64,000 nucleotides of DNA from Neoroseomonas terrae (GTDB lineage Bacteria; Pseudomonadota; Alphaproteobacteria; Acetobacterales; Acetobacteraceae), in the NCBI RefSeq assembly GCF_018129025.1, contig NZ_JAAEDI010000013.1:116610-180609 (forward strand), read 5' to 3'. Under the pieces are notes generated by a model. That model saw nothing but the letters and a program-made list of their open reading frames with translations. It did not search any database and was not told the origin of the DNA. A program made the translations under genes and the position numbers. Below are positions 17,822-26,557 of this stretch, piece after piece. The stretch's first letter is position 1, and each line of letters begins with the position of its first letter.

Positions 17822-18636
17822 CGCGCCAGCAGCTCGCGCGCCAGCGTGTCGAACTCCGCGACCGTCAGCGTCTCCGCCCGCCGTGTCCCCTCGATGCCCG
17901 CCGCCGCCAGCAGCCCTTCGGCGTCGCCCAGCGACTTCAACGCCCCGCGCAGCATCTTCCGCCGCTGCCCGAAGGCCGCCGCGGTCATGCGTTCCATCGC
18001 CCGGAACAGATCCTCGCCCGGATCCTCTGCCTTCGGCACGAACCCCACCACCGCCGACCACACCTTCGGCGGCGGGCTGAACGCCCCCGGAGGCAGCCGC
18101 AGCAGCAGGTCGCACCGGCACCGCCACTGCGCCAGCACCGCCAGCCGCCCATAGGCCGGCGTATCAGGTGCCGCCGTGATGCGCTCCGCCACCTCCTGCT
18201 GGAACATCAGGGTCATGCCCTCGATCGCTGCCGCCTGGCGCAACCAGCCGACCAGCAGCGGCGAGGCGACATTGTAGGGCAGGTTGGCAATGACCCGCCG
18301 CGGCGCCGGCACCATCGCCGTGACATCGGTCTTCAGCGCATCGCCCTCGATCACCGTCAGTCGTCCGGGATGCGCCGCCGCCAGCTCGGCCAGCAGCGCA
18401 ATGGCGCGCCGGTCGAGTTCCACCGCCGTCACCTGCACGGCAGGCGTCGCCAGCAGCGCGCGCGTCAGCCCCCCGGGGCCGGGCCCGATCTCGACGACAT
18501 GCCGGCCGGACAGGTCGCCGGCGAGCGCCGCGATACGGGCACAGATCGTCGGGTCCAGCAGGAAATGCTGGCCAAGCGACTTGCGCGCATCCAGGCCGTG
18601 GCGCGCGATGGCATCACGGAGGGAGACGTCGCTCAT
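17803..18636 (-). CDS. rsmA: 16S rRNA (adenine1518/1519-N6)-dimethyltransferase RsmA (KsgA)
   Basis: SAM-dependent enzyme that dimethylates two adjacent adenines in 16S rRNA helix 45, a late small-subunit maturation step. 277 aa. Visible are RKSLGQHFLLDPTICARIA, SAM motif I VVEIGPGPGGLTRALL, AVELDRRAIALL, the catalytic ANLPYNVASPLL, FQQEVAERI and the C-terminal RRKMLRGALKSL. Start at 18636 (MSDVSLRDA). It ends the lptFGD-surA block on this strand, but pdxA, often located between surA and rsmA, is missing. Confidence 0.96.
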   Translation of the reverse strand: MSDVSLRDAIARHGLDARKSLGQHFLLDPTICARIAALAGDLSGRHVVEIGPGPGGLTRALLATPAVQVTAVELDRRAIALLAELAAAHPGRLTVIEGDALKTDVTAMVPAPRRVIANLPYNVASPLLVGWLRQAAAIEGMTLMFQQEVAERITAAPDTPAYGRLAVLAQWRCRCDLLLRLPPGAFSPPPKVWSAVVGFVPKAEDPGEDLFRAMERMTAAAFGQRRKMLRGALKSLGDAEGLLAAAGIEGTRRAETLTVAEFDTLARELLARQAGSS

Positions 18637-18688
18637 CGACCGGCGCTCGAGGGGCTCTGTAGGAAGATCGGCGATAGCGGGCGGATCA

Positions 18689-18968
18689 GGAAGGTGCTCT
18701 GCCCCTTCCCCAACCCTACCCCGGCACGGGTATCCATTCGCATTGCCGTGGCAATGTGAATGGGGCCCGCATCGACCGAAGGGCCTTTGCAAACCTCGAC
18801 CTGGCTCTGCGCAGGCAGTGTCGGGACAAGGTCGTCATCCGGCTCCGCGCACGGAACGGTTTTCAAAGCGCGAGAATTGGCCTTCGCGCGCGGCGCCAAA
18901 TGATGGCGGTCCAGGCCATCCATGGCCTGGCGGGGTGAGGTTCGGAGAGGGGCAGAGCCCCTTTCCGA
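18689..18968. repeat. dispersed composite repeat, family A copy 3
   Basis: Left part GGAAGGTGCTCTGCCCCTTCC, then GAAGGGCCTTTGCAAACCTC at ~18778. Right part has GGTCCAGGCCATCCATGGCC followed by TGGCGGGGTGAGGTTCGG and a G-rich/C-rich hairpin ending at 18968. It is more diverged than copies 1 and 2. Confidence 0.65.
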
Positions 18969-19090
18969 TCCAACCTTCGCGCAAATGGGGCAACCGCCGA
19001 AGGACCATGCCACAGGGCGACACCAGCGGTAGCAGTGCCCTGCCGCGGCCCTGCGCATATCCCCCCGCCGGCGCGCCCGACGCCCACGGA

Positions 19091-19149
19091 TTGCTGTCCA
19101 GGTGCTCCAAGCATCTGGCGCGGTGGCTCGGAGGGACAGAGCCCCTCCG
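19091..19149. repeat. dispersed repeat, family A partial copy 4 (right arm only)
   Basis: About 59 nt nearly identical to 15024-15083. It starts TTGCTGTCCAGGTGCTCCAA and ends in the GAGGGACAGAGCCCCTC hairpin. Confidence 0.7.
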
Positions 19150-19228
19150 CTCTCCGGCCGCGACCGTCGCTCTGCCATCGGAAACACACCCTCCGGCCTT
19201 ACGCCGATGGCTCCCGCCAGACGGGCCG

Positions 19229-20557
19229 TCACCCCCGGCGCGGCGGCGTCTGCTGCGCGGCGGGCGCCGGCGCCGCGCGGATGTCGATCTGCGCGCGGCG
19301 CTGCAGGTCCCGCAGCACCTGGCGGGAGATCAGTTCCACCCTCTCGCGGACCAGCCGGTCGCGCGCCTGGTCGGCGGTGACTTCGGCAAGGTTGCGGGTC
19401 TCGCGCGCGCAGACGACGATTACCATCGCGCCGTCCGGGGCGATGATCGGCTGCGACGGCCGGCCGATCGGCAGGTTCGCCAGCAGCTCGCGCAGTTCGG
19501 GCGGGTTGACGGTGTCGAGCCGCACCGGCCCGGGGTCGTTCATCCGCGCGCCCTGGCCCGCCGCAGCGTCCAGCGACTCACAGGACCGCCCGGTCTCGGA
19601 CAGGCGCTGCGCGCTCTCGACCTGGCGCATCTGCTGGGCGGTGGGCGCGACCGGATTGACCTGCCCTTCGAACGGGTAGACGGCCTGCCGCACGGTCAGC
19701 ATTGTCGCCATGTCGCGGCCGGCGATGCGCTTCTGGCGCAGCATGGCGATCACATAGCCGCCGGGGACCCGGATCGGGTTCGAGATCGCGCCTTCGGGCA
19801 TCTGGCGGATGATGGCGGCGACCTCGGGGTCGAGCCGTTCCGCCTGGGTCCAGCCGAGGTCGCCGCCCAGCATGGCCGACTGCGCCTGGCTGAACTGCGT
19901 CGCGACCATCGGGAAGGGCGCGCCGGCCCGCAGGCGGGTGATGATGTCAGCCGTGAAGCGCTGCACCTCGGCTTCCTGTCCCGGGGCCGAGATCGGCAGG
20001 AAGATCTCGGAGACGAGGTATTCCGGCTGGCCCGTGCGCGCCTGATAGGCGGCGAGGTATTCGTCCACCGCCGCCTGGCTGATGTTCGCCTGGTCGCCCA
20101 GCAGACCGCGCAGCAGGCGGTTCCAGCCGATCTGGGCGCGGATCTGGTCGTACAGCACGCGTGGGTCGATGTTGCCGCGGCGCAGATTCTCCCGCAGGCC
20201 CCCCGGCTGCAGGCCGTTGCGCGATTCGATCTCGTTGACCGCGTTCGCGATGTCCTGGTCGGTGATCGGGATGCGCCGGCGCGCGACTTCCTGGGTGCGC
20301 AACCGCTCATTGATCAGCAGCCGCAGGATCTGGTCGTTGGCGCGGCCCGCCGTGTCGCCGGTCATGCCGGCGGACAGCGCGAGCAGGCGTCGCCGGCTCT
20401 CGACCTCGTTCAGCGTGATGACGTCGCCGTTCACCACGGCGGCGATGCGATTCACCTGGGCCATGGCCGGCGTGGCAAGCGCCATCATGGCGGCCAGCGC
20501 GGCTGCGGCGAGCGTGGGCAGGCGCCCGAGGAGGGTGTGGTGCGTCGCGTCTGTCAT
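19229..20557 (-). CDS. surA: periplasmic chaperone / peptidyl-prolyl isomerase SurA
   Basis: 442 aa. Signal peptide in the first ~34 residues (hydrophobic LPTLAAAALAAMMALA, cleavage after AMA). The SurA N-terminal domain is QVNRIAAVVNGDVITLNEVE with ILRLLINERLRTQEVARR. A single parvulin (PpiC) domain covers roughly EYLVSEIFLP to GGYVIAMLRQ, with GGDLGWTQAERLDPE and AISNPIRVPGGY. SurA escorts outer-membrane barrel proteins, including LptD, across the periplasm. It lies downstream of lptD on the same strand but after an unusually long 539-bp gap. Confidence 0.93.
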   Translation of the reverse strand: MTDATHHTLLGRLPTLAAAALAAMMALATPAMAQVNRIAAVVNGDVITLNEVESRRRLLALSAGMTGDTAGRANDQILRLLINERLRTQEVARRRIPITDQDIANAVNEIESRNGLQPGGLRENLRRGNIDPRVLYDQIRAQIGWNRLLRGLLGDQANISQAAVDEYLAAYQARTGQPEYLVSEIFLPISAPGQEAEVQRFTADIITRLRAGAPFPMVATQFSQAQSAMLGGDLGWTQAERLDPEVAAIIRQMPEGAISNPIRVPGGYVIAMLRQKRIAGRDMATMLTVRQAVYPFEGQVNPVAPTAQQMRQVESAQRLSETGRSCESLDAAAGQGARMNDPGPVRLDTVNPPELRELLANLPIGRPSQPIIAPDGAMVIVVCARETRNLAEVTADQARDRLVRERVELISRQVLRDLQRRAQIDIRAAPAPAAQQTPPRRG

Positions 20558-20661
20558 GGCAGCGCCTTCATAGTGGCTCGGGCCCGCAGGGGCCAGCCTG
20601 ACGGTGCGGCGTCGCCCACTATGTTCTTGTATTGTTCCTGTCCCTGGGGAATCTATCGGCC

Positions 20662-21054
20662 ATGCCCGATGATCCCGCGACGTCAGCGCCGTGCGAACGG
20701 CCATGCCGGCTAGAACGCACGATGCTGCGCGCCCTGCGGCAGACGGCGAACGAAGCCGTCGCCCATGGGCCGGATGCGACCGCCGCGGCCGTTCGGGACC
20801 GCCTGGTCGGACTGTGGCCGTCGCTGCCGCTGACGATGGCGGACGAAGCGGCAGCGTTCGTGGCGACCGAGGCGCATGCCGGCACGACACCCCCACCTGA
20901 CGAGCCAACCGCCCTGAGCGGCCACCTTTCCGACGAGACACCTCGCGTCGGGTCGGGAGAGCAAAGCGCGACCGCGCCCGGACCGACAGCCGCGCCCAGC
21001 AGTCCAGTGCACGGCGCGAAAGCCGAGCCCGCGAATGCGGGCGCCGGCGTCTGA
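20662..21054 (+). CDS. possible small hypothetical protein, antisense to the lptD-surA order
   Basis: 130 codons on the plus strand in the 539-bp gap between lptD and surA (20558-21096). The first 70 residues look protein-like and helical (MLRALRQTANEAVAHGPDAT, MADEAAAFVATEAHAG); the last 50 are low-complexity Pro/Ser/Ala. No family recognised and no strong ribosome-binding site. It may be spurious; the gap otherwise shows only the surA upstream region. Confidence 0.3.
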   Translation: MPDDPATSAPCERPCRLERTMLRALRQTANEAVAHGPDATAAAVRDRLVGLWPSLPLTMADEAAAFVATEAHAGTTPPPDEPTALSGHLSDETPRVGSGEQSATAPGPTAAPSSPVHGAKAEPANAGAGV

Positions 21055-21096
21055 GGCATTGCTGAGACTCAGCGACCGCCACGGCGGTCGCCGAGA

Positions 21097-23391
21097 TCAG
21101 ATCGCCCGGAAGCCGACGTCGCCGATCGTCTTCAGCCCGATGCGGAACAGCAGCATCGTACTGGCCGGATACAGCGAGTTGGTGGAGGTATCCTCGGCGA
21201 AGCTTTTGAGGAAACGCGCCTCGAGCAGGAAGCACTCATCCTCGTACCCGGCGGAAGCGGTGACCACGACCGGCCGGTTCAGCTCGATGTCGTAGCGGGC
21301 GAAGGCCCCGAACCGCCAATGCCCGATCTGCTGCGTGAAGCCGACAGCGACCTCGTTGCGGGTCTGCGCAGGATCGAGGAAGGGCATCGCCGGGGTGTAG
21401 AGGTAACCCGCCGTGACCGATGTTCCCGTCCCCAAGCTGGCCGTGGTCGACAGGTCCAGGAAGCGAACCGACCCGTCCTCCTGCGCGAACCGCCCGCGCC
21501 CAAGGAATTCGAGCCAGCTCACCGGCCGCAGCCGCGCCCGCCCGACATAGTCCGAAGCACGATTCTCGACACCGCTATTGGCGTAGAACGGCCCGCCATC
21601 GTTCTGGATTCGATAGGACGCGCCGGCGAGCCCCTCCAGCATCCCGCCATTCGGGAAGTACCAGGCGCCGCGAAGCGCGTAGTCGATGCGCGTGCCGCCC
21701 TCCTGCCGGTCGCGCCCGACGAAGCGGTTCAGCTGGAACAGGTTGGCGTCCGTGAACTCGAAGTCGATGCTGTCCTCGTTCGGCACCGAGGACTGGTTGC
21801 CCGTGAGCGGCCCGGCGACCACCTGGATGCGCGGCTCGATTACCTGATGACCATACTCGCCCGCCGGACGCACGAAGGGCATGCGCCAGTCGAGCGCGGC
21901 GCGGATGTTCGCCGTGCCGATCGTCCCGTTGTCGGCCGTTGTCGAATAATTCGGCGCCGCGGCGAGGTCGTTGTAGGCATAGGCCGAGAGATCGGACTGC
22001 GCCCGCACCGTCCACAGCCCGCCGGCGTGGTCGTACATTGGCAGGTTGTAGGCAAGTCGGGTCGAGGCGCGCTGCGTGCTCGTGCCCTGGTCGCGGAACA
22101 CCGCGAAGTTCCAGGTGTCGATCGTGAAGGTGCCGCCCAGGCTGTCCCGCTGCGCCTGCCAATCCGCATAGATGTTCGGCAGGACGTAGGGGATCAGGCT
22201 GTTGTTGTCGGTCGAGCGCAGGCCCTGATAGGCCCGCCCGTCGATGCGGGCGTAGGCGTTGCTGCCCCAGAACCCCTCGGTAAAGGCGTTCTGGTCCAGC
22301 AGTCGCCGCGAACCGTAACGGTAGACGCGGAGGTAGTCCTCGCTGCTCGCCCAGTTGTAGTTGAAGCCGGCCCGCCAGTTCTCGTCGATCGCGAAGTTGC
22401 CGCGCGAGAAGATGTGCCCCCCGGCGCCTTCCGGCGTGTTCTCGCGCCCGTTCAGGTAGCCGAACGAACCCTCCGCCGCGACCTCGCCGAAGTTGAACCG
22501 GCGGCGGTATTCCAGGCCGAGATTGGGCAGGTTGCTGGTCGCGATCATCGGCCGCAGCAGCAGGTCCTGGCTCTCGTCGATGGCCCAGTAGTACGGCGTC
22601 TCGACGAAGCCCCCGAGATAGTCGGTGATGCCGAAGGTCGGGCTCAGGAAGCCCGACTGACGCGGCGCCGAGGCCGAGGGGTGCTGCAGATAGGGCGTCC
22701 AGAGCAGCGGGACGCCGCCGAACTCGACCGTGGCGTCGCGATAGCGCACCTGGCGGGCGGTCTGGTCGAGCGTCGCGGTGCGGGCACGCACCTGCCACAC
22801 CGGCGGCGCGAGCGGGTCCTCCTGGCAGGGCTGGCAGGACGAATAGACGACGCGCGACAGGTCGAAGAAGGTCCCGCCCGTACGCCGCGCACCGGCGGCC
22901 GCCACGCGCCCGTTCTGCGCCAGCAGCCCGCGCAGCCCTTCCAGCACGCCGTCCTTGAACTCGTTCCGCAGCTCGACGCTGTCGGCGAAGATCACCTGGC
23001 CGTCGGCCTCGATCAGCTGGACGTTGCCGCGCGCCGTCGCGACGCCGGTATTGCGGTCATAGGTGAATTCGTCGGCACGCAGCACGCGGTTGCCCTGCCA
23101 CGCCTCGACGCGGCCGCGGGCGACGACGAGCGCACGGTTCTGGTCGTACTCCACCTCCTCGGCGGTGAAGGTCACCGGCTGGTCCTGGGCCACCGGCGCG
23201 CCGGGCATGCCCGCCGGTGCCGATGCGGCCGGGGCGGGCGCGGGGGCCGGCTCGCCCGGCAACACCGGTTCCGAGCCCTGCGGCGCCGTGATAGGCGGCA
23301 GTGCGACGCTCTGCGACAGCGCGGGGGAAGCCCCGAGCGTGAGCAGCGCGCCGATACCGAGGAAACGCGGCAAGCCGCCCATCGACCTCAT
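21097..23391 (-). CDS. lptD: LPS-assembly outer-membrane protein LptD
   Basis: 764 aa. After a signal peptide (RFLGIGALLTLGASPALSQS) and a Pro/Ala linker comes the periplasmic OstA/LptD_N jellyroll (VTFTAEEVEYDQNRALVVA, VLRADEFTYDRNTGVATARG). A long beta-barrel of alternating aromatic strands follows, ending in a terminal strand at VGFRAI. Cys pair SSCQPCQ lies near residue 180 and another Cys in DECFLLEARF near the C-terminus; these may form the interdomain disulfide. With LptE it inserts LPS in the outer leaflet. Its ATG overlaps the lptG stop (ATGA), so translation is coupled. Confidence 0.95.
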   Translation of the reverse strand: MRSMGGLPRFLGIGALLTLGASPALSQSVALPPITAPQGSEPVLPGEPAPAPAPAASAPAGMPGAPVAQDQPVTFTAEEVEYDQNRALVVARGRVEAWQGNRVLRADEFTYDRNTGVATARGNVQLIEADGQVIFADSVELRNEFKDGVLEGLRGLLAQNGRVAAAGARRTGGTFFDLSRVVYSSCQPCQEDPLAPPVWQVRARTATLDQTARQVRYRDATVEFGGVPLLWTPYLQHPSASAPRQSGFLSPTFGITDYLGGFVETPYYWAIDESQDLLLRPMIATSNLPNLGLEYRRRFNFGEVAAEGSFGYLNGRENTPEGAGGHIFSRGNFAIDENWRAGFNYNWASSEDYLRVYRYGSRRLLDQNAFTEGFWGSNAYARIDGRAYQGLRSTDNNSLIPYVLPNIYADWQAQRDSLGGTFTIDTWNFAVFRDQGTSTQRASTRLAYNLPMYDHAGGLWTVRAQSDLSAYAYNDLAAAPNYSTTADNGTIGTANIRAALDWRMPFVRPAGEYGHQVIEPRIQVVAGPLTGNQSSVPNEDSIDFEFTDANLFQLNRFVGRDRQEGGTRIDYALRGAWYFPNGGMLEGLAGASYRIQNDGGPFYANSGVENRASDYVGRARLRPVSWLEFLGRGRFAQEDGSVRFLDLSTTASLGTGTSVTAGYLYTPAMPFLDPAQTRNEVAVGFTQQIGHWRFGAFARYDIELNRPVVVTASAGYEDECFLLEARFLKSFAEDTSTNSLYPASTMLLFRIGLKTIGDVGFRAI

Positions 23392-24512
23392 CCGTCCTCG
23401 AGATGCAGCAACAGGGCGGTGGCGAGCAGGAAGCCCGCCCCCGCCGGCGCCCAGGCGGCGAAGACGACCGGCAGCGTCCCGGCCTCCCCGAATTCCGCGG
23501 TGACCCTGTCGATCACGAACAGCGCAAAGCCGGCGGCGACGCCGCCACCGATCATCTGCCCGACGCCGCCGCGGCGCGACGAGCGCATGGAAAACCCCGC
23601 CGACAGCAGCGCCATCGCTGCCGCGAGCAGCGGCAGCGCCAGCAGCGACTGGAACTGCAGCCGGTGCCGGACCGCCGAGAAGCCGGCGTTCTCCAGCACC
23701 TCGATGAAGTCCGGCAGCGCCCAGAAGGACAGCGTGTCGGGGCTCGCGAAGGAATCCTGGATGCGCGCCGGCGTCAGGTCGGTCGGCAGCTCCAGCCGCT
23801 GCGCCGGGCTGGGCATGCGGTCGGCACCGAAGGTGACGGCGTCGCTGATCACCCAATGCCCGCGTTCGAGCACCGCGGACGGCGCCTCCACCCGCGCGAG
23901 CGGCCGATCCCCGGCGGACAGGCGCCACAGCGTCACGTCGTCCAGGCGGAATGCTTCCCCGCGCCGCAGGTCGGTGATCGGCACCGGCCGTCCGGACAGG
24001 ATCGCCACCCCCTGCGGCTCGATCCCCGGATCGGCCTGGCGCAGCCACAGCCGCCCGCCCGCAAGCGCCGTGATGCCCGAGGTATTGCGCAGGTATTGCG
24101 CGTCGAGCCGCTCCGCGCGCGCGAACATCGCCGAGGAGAGCGGCGAGATCATCGTCGTCGCCAGCCCCCCCAGCAGCACCGCGACCACGACCGGCCCCGT
24201 CAGGAACCCCCAGGCCGAAATTCCGGCGGCACGCGCGACCACCAGCTCCGACGACCGCGTCAGCCGCCAGAATGCCGCGATGCCGCCGAGCAGGATGGCG
24301 AAGGGCAGGATCTGCATGGCGACGAAGGGCAGCCGCAGCGCGGCGATCTGCGCCACCAGCCCGAAGGTTGCGTCCTGGCGCGTCGCGGCGCGTCGCAGCA
24401 GCTCGATCAGGTCGAACAGCGCCACCAGCGCCGCGAGCGCGGTGAGCATCGCCACCGTCGCCGCGGCGAAGCGCCGCGACACATACAGTGTCAGCGTCCG
24501 GGTGAAGGTCAT
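23388..24512 (-). CDS. lptG: LPS export ABC transporter permease LptG
   Basis: 374 aa YjgP/YjgQ-family permease. Segments are MTFTRTLTLYVSRRFAAATV at the N-terminus, further membrane helices, a periplasmic beta-jellyroll (about residues 135-265), then three more helices (LQFQSLLALPLLAAAMALLS onward). GFSMRSSRRGG precedes the penultimate helix, as in LptG. With LptF and LptB it drives LPS out of the inner membrane to LptC. It overlaps lptF by 4 nt (ATGA) and lptD by 4 nt. Confidence 0.93.
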   Translation of the reverse strand: MTFTRTLTLYVSRRFAAATVAMLTALAALVALFDLIELLRRAATRQDATFGLVAQIAALRLPFVAMQILPFAILLGGIAAFWRLTRSSELVVARAAGISAWGFLTGPVVVAVLLGGLATTMISPLSSAMFARAERLDAQYLRNTSGITALAGGRLWLRQADPGIEPQGVAILSGRPVPITDLRRGEAFRLDDVTLWRLSAGDRPLARVEAPSAVLERGHWVISDAVTFGADRMPSPAQRLELPTDLTPARIQDSFASPDTLSFWALPDFIEVLENAGFSAVRHRLQFQSLLALPLLAAAMALLSAGFSMRSSRRGGVGQMIGGGVAAGFALFVIDRVTAEFGEAGTLPVVFAAWAPAGAGFLLATALLLHLEDG

Positions 24513-25660
24513 GCCGAGGCCGGCATCGGCGGCGGTGCCGGCTTCGGCCAGCCCGGCGCGCCGCTCATCCACCACAGCGCGATCACGCCCGGCAGCATCG
24601 CCTGGATCCAGACAAGCGGCACCCAGATGTTGTCGCGTGCCGCGAGGTTGCCCCCCGTCAGCCCGAAGGCCAGCAGCCCCACCACGATCGCGATGCCGAC
24701 GGCGATGCGCGCCCCCCCGCCATGCCGGCGGAACTCCCCAGTCAGGGCGACGGCGAGCGCCACCAGCGCGAAGCTCAGCGTCGTCAGCGGCCCGGCCAGG
24801 CGCTGATGTGCCTCGGCGTAGTAGCGGCGCAGCTCCCGCTCCCGCAGCCCCTCGGCCGGGTCGGGATTCAGCAGCTCGGCCACCGACCGTTCGCGCGAAT
24901 CGCGGGTCCGCGCCTCCTCCCCGCGCGTCGCGCGGGCAAGGTCGATGCTGTTCTCGGAAAAGGACAGAAGGTTGAGACGCAGCGGCGGCGTGCCCGGCGC
25001 CGCATTGGTGGGCGCGCGTTCCACCTGTTGCCGCACGCCGTTCAGCAGCGTGACGCGCGGGCCGGTCGGCGCGGTGATGATGCGGCCCTGCTCGGCCAGG
25101 ATCGTCACCGGCGCGCCCGATTCGCGCTGGTCATGCACCAGGATGCCGCGCAGCGTGCCGTCCGGGTCGCGATACCGCGCATAGACCGTCAGGTCGTCGC
25201 CGACCTGGCTGAATACCCCTTCCTGCAGCAGCACGCCGACAAGCTGGTTGCGGATCTCGAACTGCCATTGCCGGAACGCGGTGTGCGACAGCGGCACCAG
25301 CCACAGATTCAGCGCAAAGCAGACGCCCGTCGCGATCACCGCCAGCATCACCGCCGGCCGCGCGAGCGTCCATTGCGACAGCCCCGCGGCGCGCATCACC
25401 ACCAGTTCGCGGTCGCTCGCCAGCCGCACATAGACGAACAGCACTACGACGAAGGTCGTGATCGGCAGGATGACCGCGAAGAAGGAGGGCAGCATCAGGC
25501 TGGTCAGCTCGACGAACACCACCAGCGACAGGCCGCGGTCGAGCACCAGCTCGATGAAGCGCAGGGACTGCGTCAGCCAGACGAGCGCCGCCAGCCCCAC
25601 CGTCACGGCGACGAGGGCGATGGACAACTGGCGCAGGAGATAGCGGTCGATACGGGTCAT
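24509..25660 (-). CDS. lptF: LPS export ABC transporter permease LptF
   Basis: 383 aa YjgP/YjgQ-family permease partner of LptG. MTRIDRYLLRQLSIALVAVT opens the first helix; SDRELVVMRAAGLSQW is the conserved coupling-helix region that contacts LptB; a periplasmic jellyroll follows, then GPLTTLSFALVALAVALTGEF with two more helices. It is the first gene of the compact lptF-lptG-lptD run on this strand, so its promoter should lie just upstream of 25660. The LptB/LptC genes are not in the window. Confidence 0.94.
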   Translation of the reverse strand: MTRIDRYLLRQLSIALVAVTVGLAALVWLTQSLRFIELVLDRGLSLVVFVELTSLMLPSFFAVILPITTFVVVLFVYVRLASDRELVVMRAAGLSQWTLARPAVMLAVIATGVCFALNLWLVPLSHTAFRQWQFEIRNQLVGVLLQEGVFSQVGDDLTVYARYRDPDGTLRGILVHDQRESGAPVTILAEQGRIITAPTGPRVTLLNGVRQQVERAPTNAAPGTPPLRLNLLSFSENSIDLARATRGEEARTRDSRERSVAELLNPDPAEGLRERELRRYYAEAHQRLAGPLTTLSFALVALAVALTGEFRRHGGGARIAVGIAIVVGLLAFGLTGGNLAARDNIWVPLVWIQAMLPGVIALWWMSGAPGWPKPAPPPMPASA

Positions 25661-25807
25661 GAAGCCGGGCCAACCTAGTGTGTTGTCCCCCGCGCCGGAA
25701 GCCTTGCGACGGGGTCGGGGTTACAGTGTAACAGGAAGGTGCGCCCCTCTCCGCGCGCCGCCACCCTTATGGCACGCTCGCGCCGCAACATGCGCGCGGA
25801 GTCCATG

Positions 25808-26557
25808 ATGGGACGCGACATTCTCGGCTGGCGCCGGCTGTTCGGCGTAATGGGACCGTCCACCAACACCGTCGTGCAGCCGGATTTCGACCGGATGCGC
25901 CCCGCCGGCGTGACCAATCACTATTCCCGCATCTTCACGCCGGATGCGGATGCGATCTCGAACGAAACCTTCCGCGCCGGGATCGGCCTGATCGGCGACA
26001 ACACGCTCGATGCGGTGCGCTCGGTCATGACCTGCGCGCCCGACCACCTGATCATGGGCATGTCCGCCGTCACCTTCTTCGACGGGGCGAAGGGCGCCGA
26101 CCGCTTCATCGCCCAGGTGCGGGACGCCTCGGGCATCGGCGTCACCGTCGGCTCCCATGCCTGCACGGCGGCGCTGAACGCCTTTGGCGGCGGGAAGCGC
26201 CTCGCCGTGCTGTCGCCCTACTGGCCGGTGATGAATGCCGAGGTCGCGCGCTATTTCGGCGACATGGGCTTCACCGTGGTGCGGGACATCGCGCTGCAAT
26301 GCCGTTCCTGGACCGGCATCGCGCAGGTCACGCCGCAGCAATGCGTCGCCGCGCTGAAGCAGCTCGACGGCGACGATGTCGACGCGATCGTCCAGGTCGG
26401 CACCAACCTGTCGATGGTGCGCCTCGCCGCGATGGCGGAACTCTGGCTCGGCAAGCCGGTCATCGCGATCAACGCCGCCACCTACTGGCACGCGCTGCGC
26501 GACAACGGCATCCCGGACCGCGTCGAAGGCTGCGGCCGCCTGCTCGAGGAATTCTGA
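25808..26557 (+). CDS. Asp/Glu racemase / maleate isomerase superfamily protein, both canonical Cys replaced
   Basis: 249 aa. The fold of maleate cis-trans isomerase/arylmalonate decarboxylase relatives is clear: FGVMGPSTNTVVQPDFDRM, GVTNHYSRIF, LAVLSPYWPVMNAEVARYF, and GKPVIAINAATYWHALRDNGI at the end. At the two places where the family carries catalytic Cys, this protein has Met (IMGMSAVTF, about residue 85) and Gly (QVGTNLSMV, about residue 198). A Cys occurs instead in GSHACTAAL. Racemase or isomerase chemistry is therefore doubtful. GGAG at 25798-25801 supports the ATG at 25808; longer forms are possible. Followed by a GNAT gene with 1-nt overlap. Confidence 0.75.
   Translation: MGRDILGWRRLFGVMGPSTNTVVQPDFDRMRPAGVTNHYSRIFTPDADAISNETFRAGIGLIGDNTLDAVRSVMTCAPDHLIMGMSAVTFFDGAKGADRFIAQVRDASGIGVTVGSHACTAALNAFGGGKRLAVLSPYWPVMNAEVARYFGDMGFTVVRDIALQCRSWTGIAQVTPQQCVAALKQLDGDDVDAIVQVGTNLSMVRLAAMAELWLGKPVIAINAATYWHALRDNGIPDRVEGCGRLLEEF

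Larger units (their letters stand above)
18637..19228. other. 592-bp gap between surA and rsmA filled with dispersed repeats
   Basis: No gene recognised. It contains one full and one partial copy of repeat family A. A pdxA gene would be expected here in many alphaproteobacteria; no trace of its coding sequence was seen. Confidence 0.6.
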
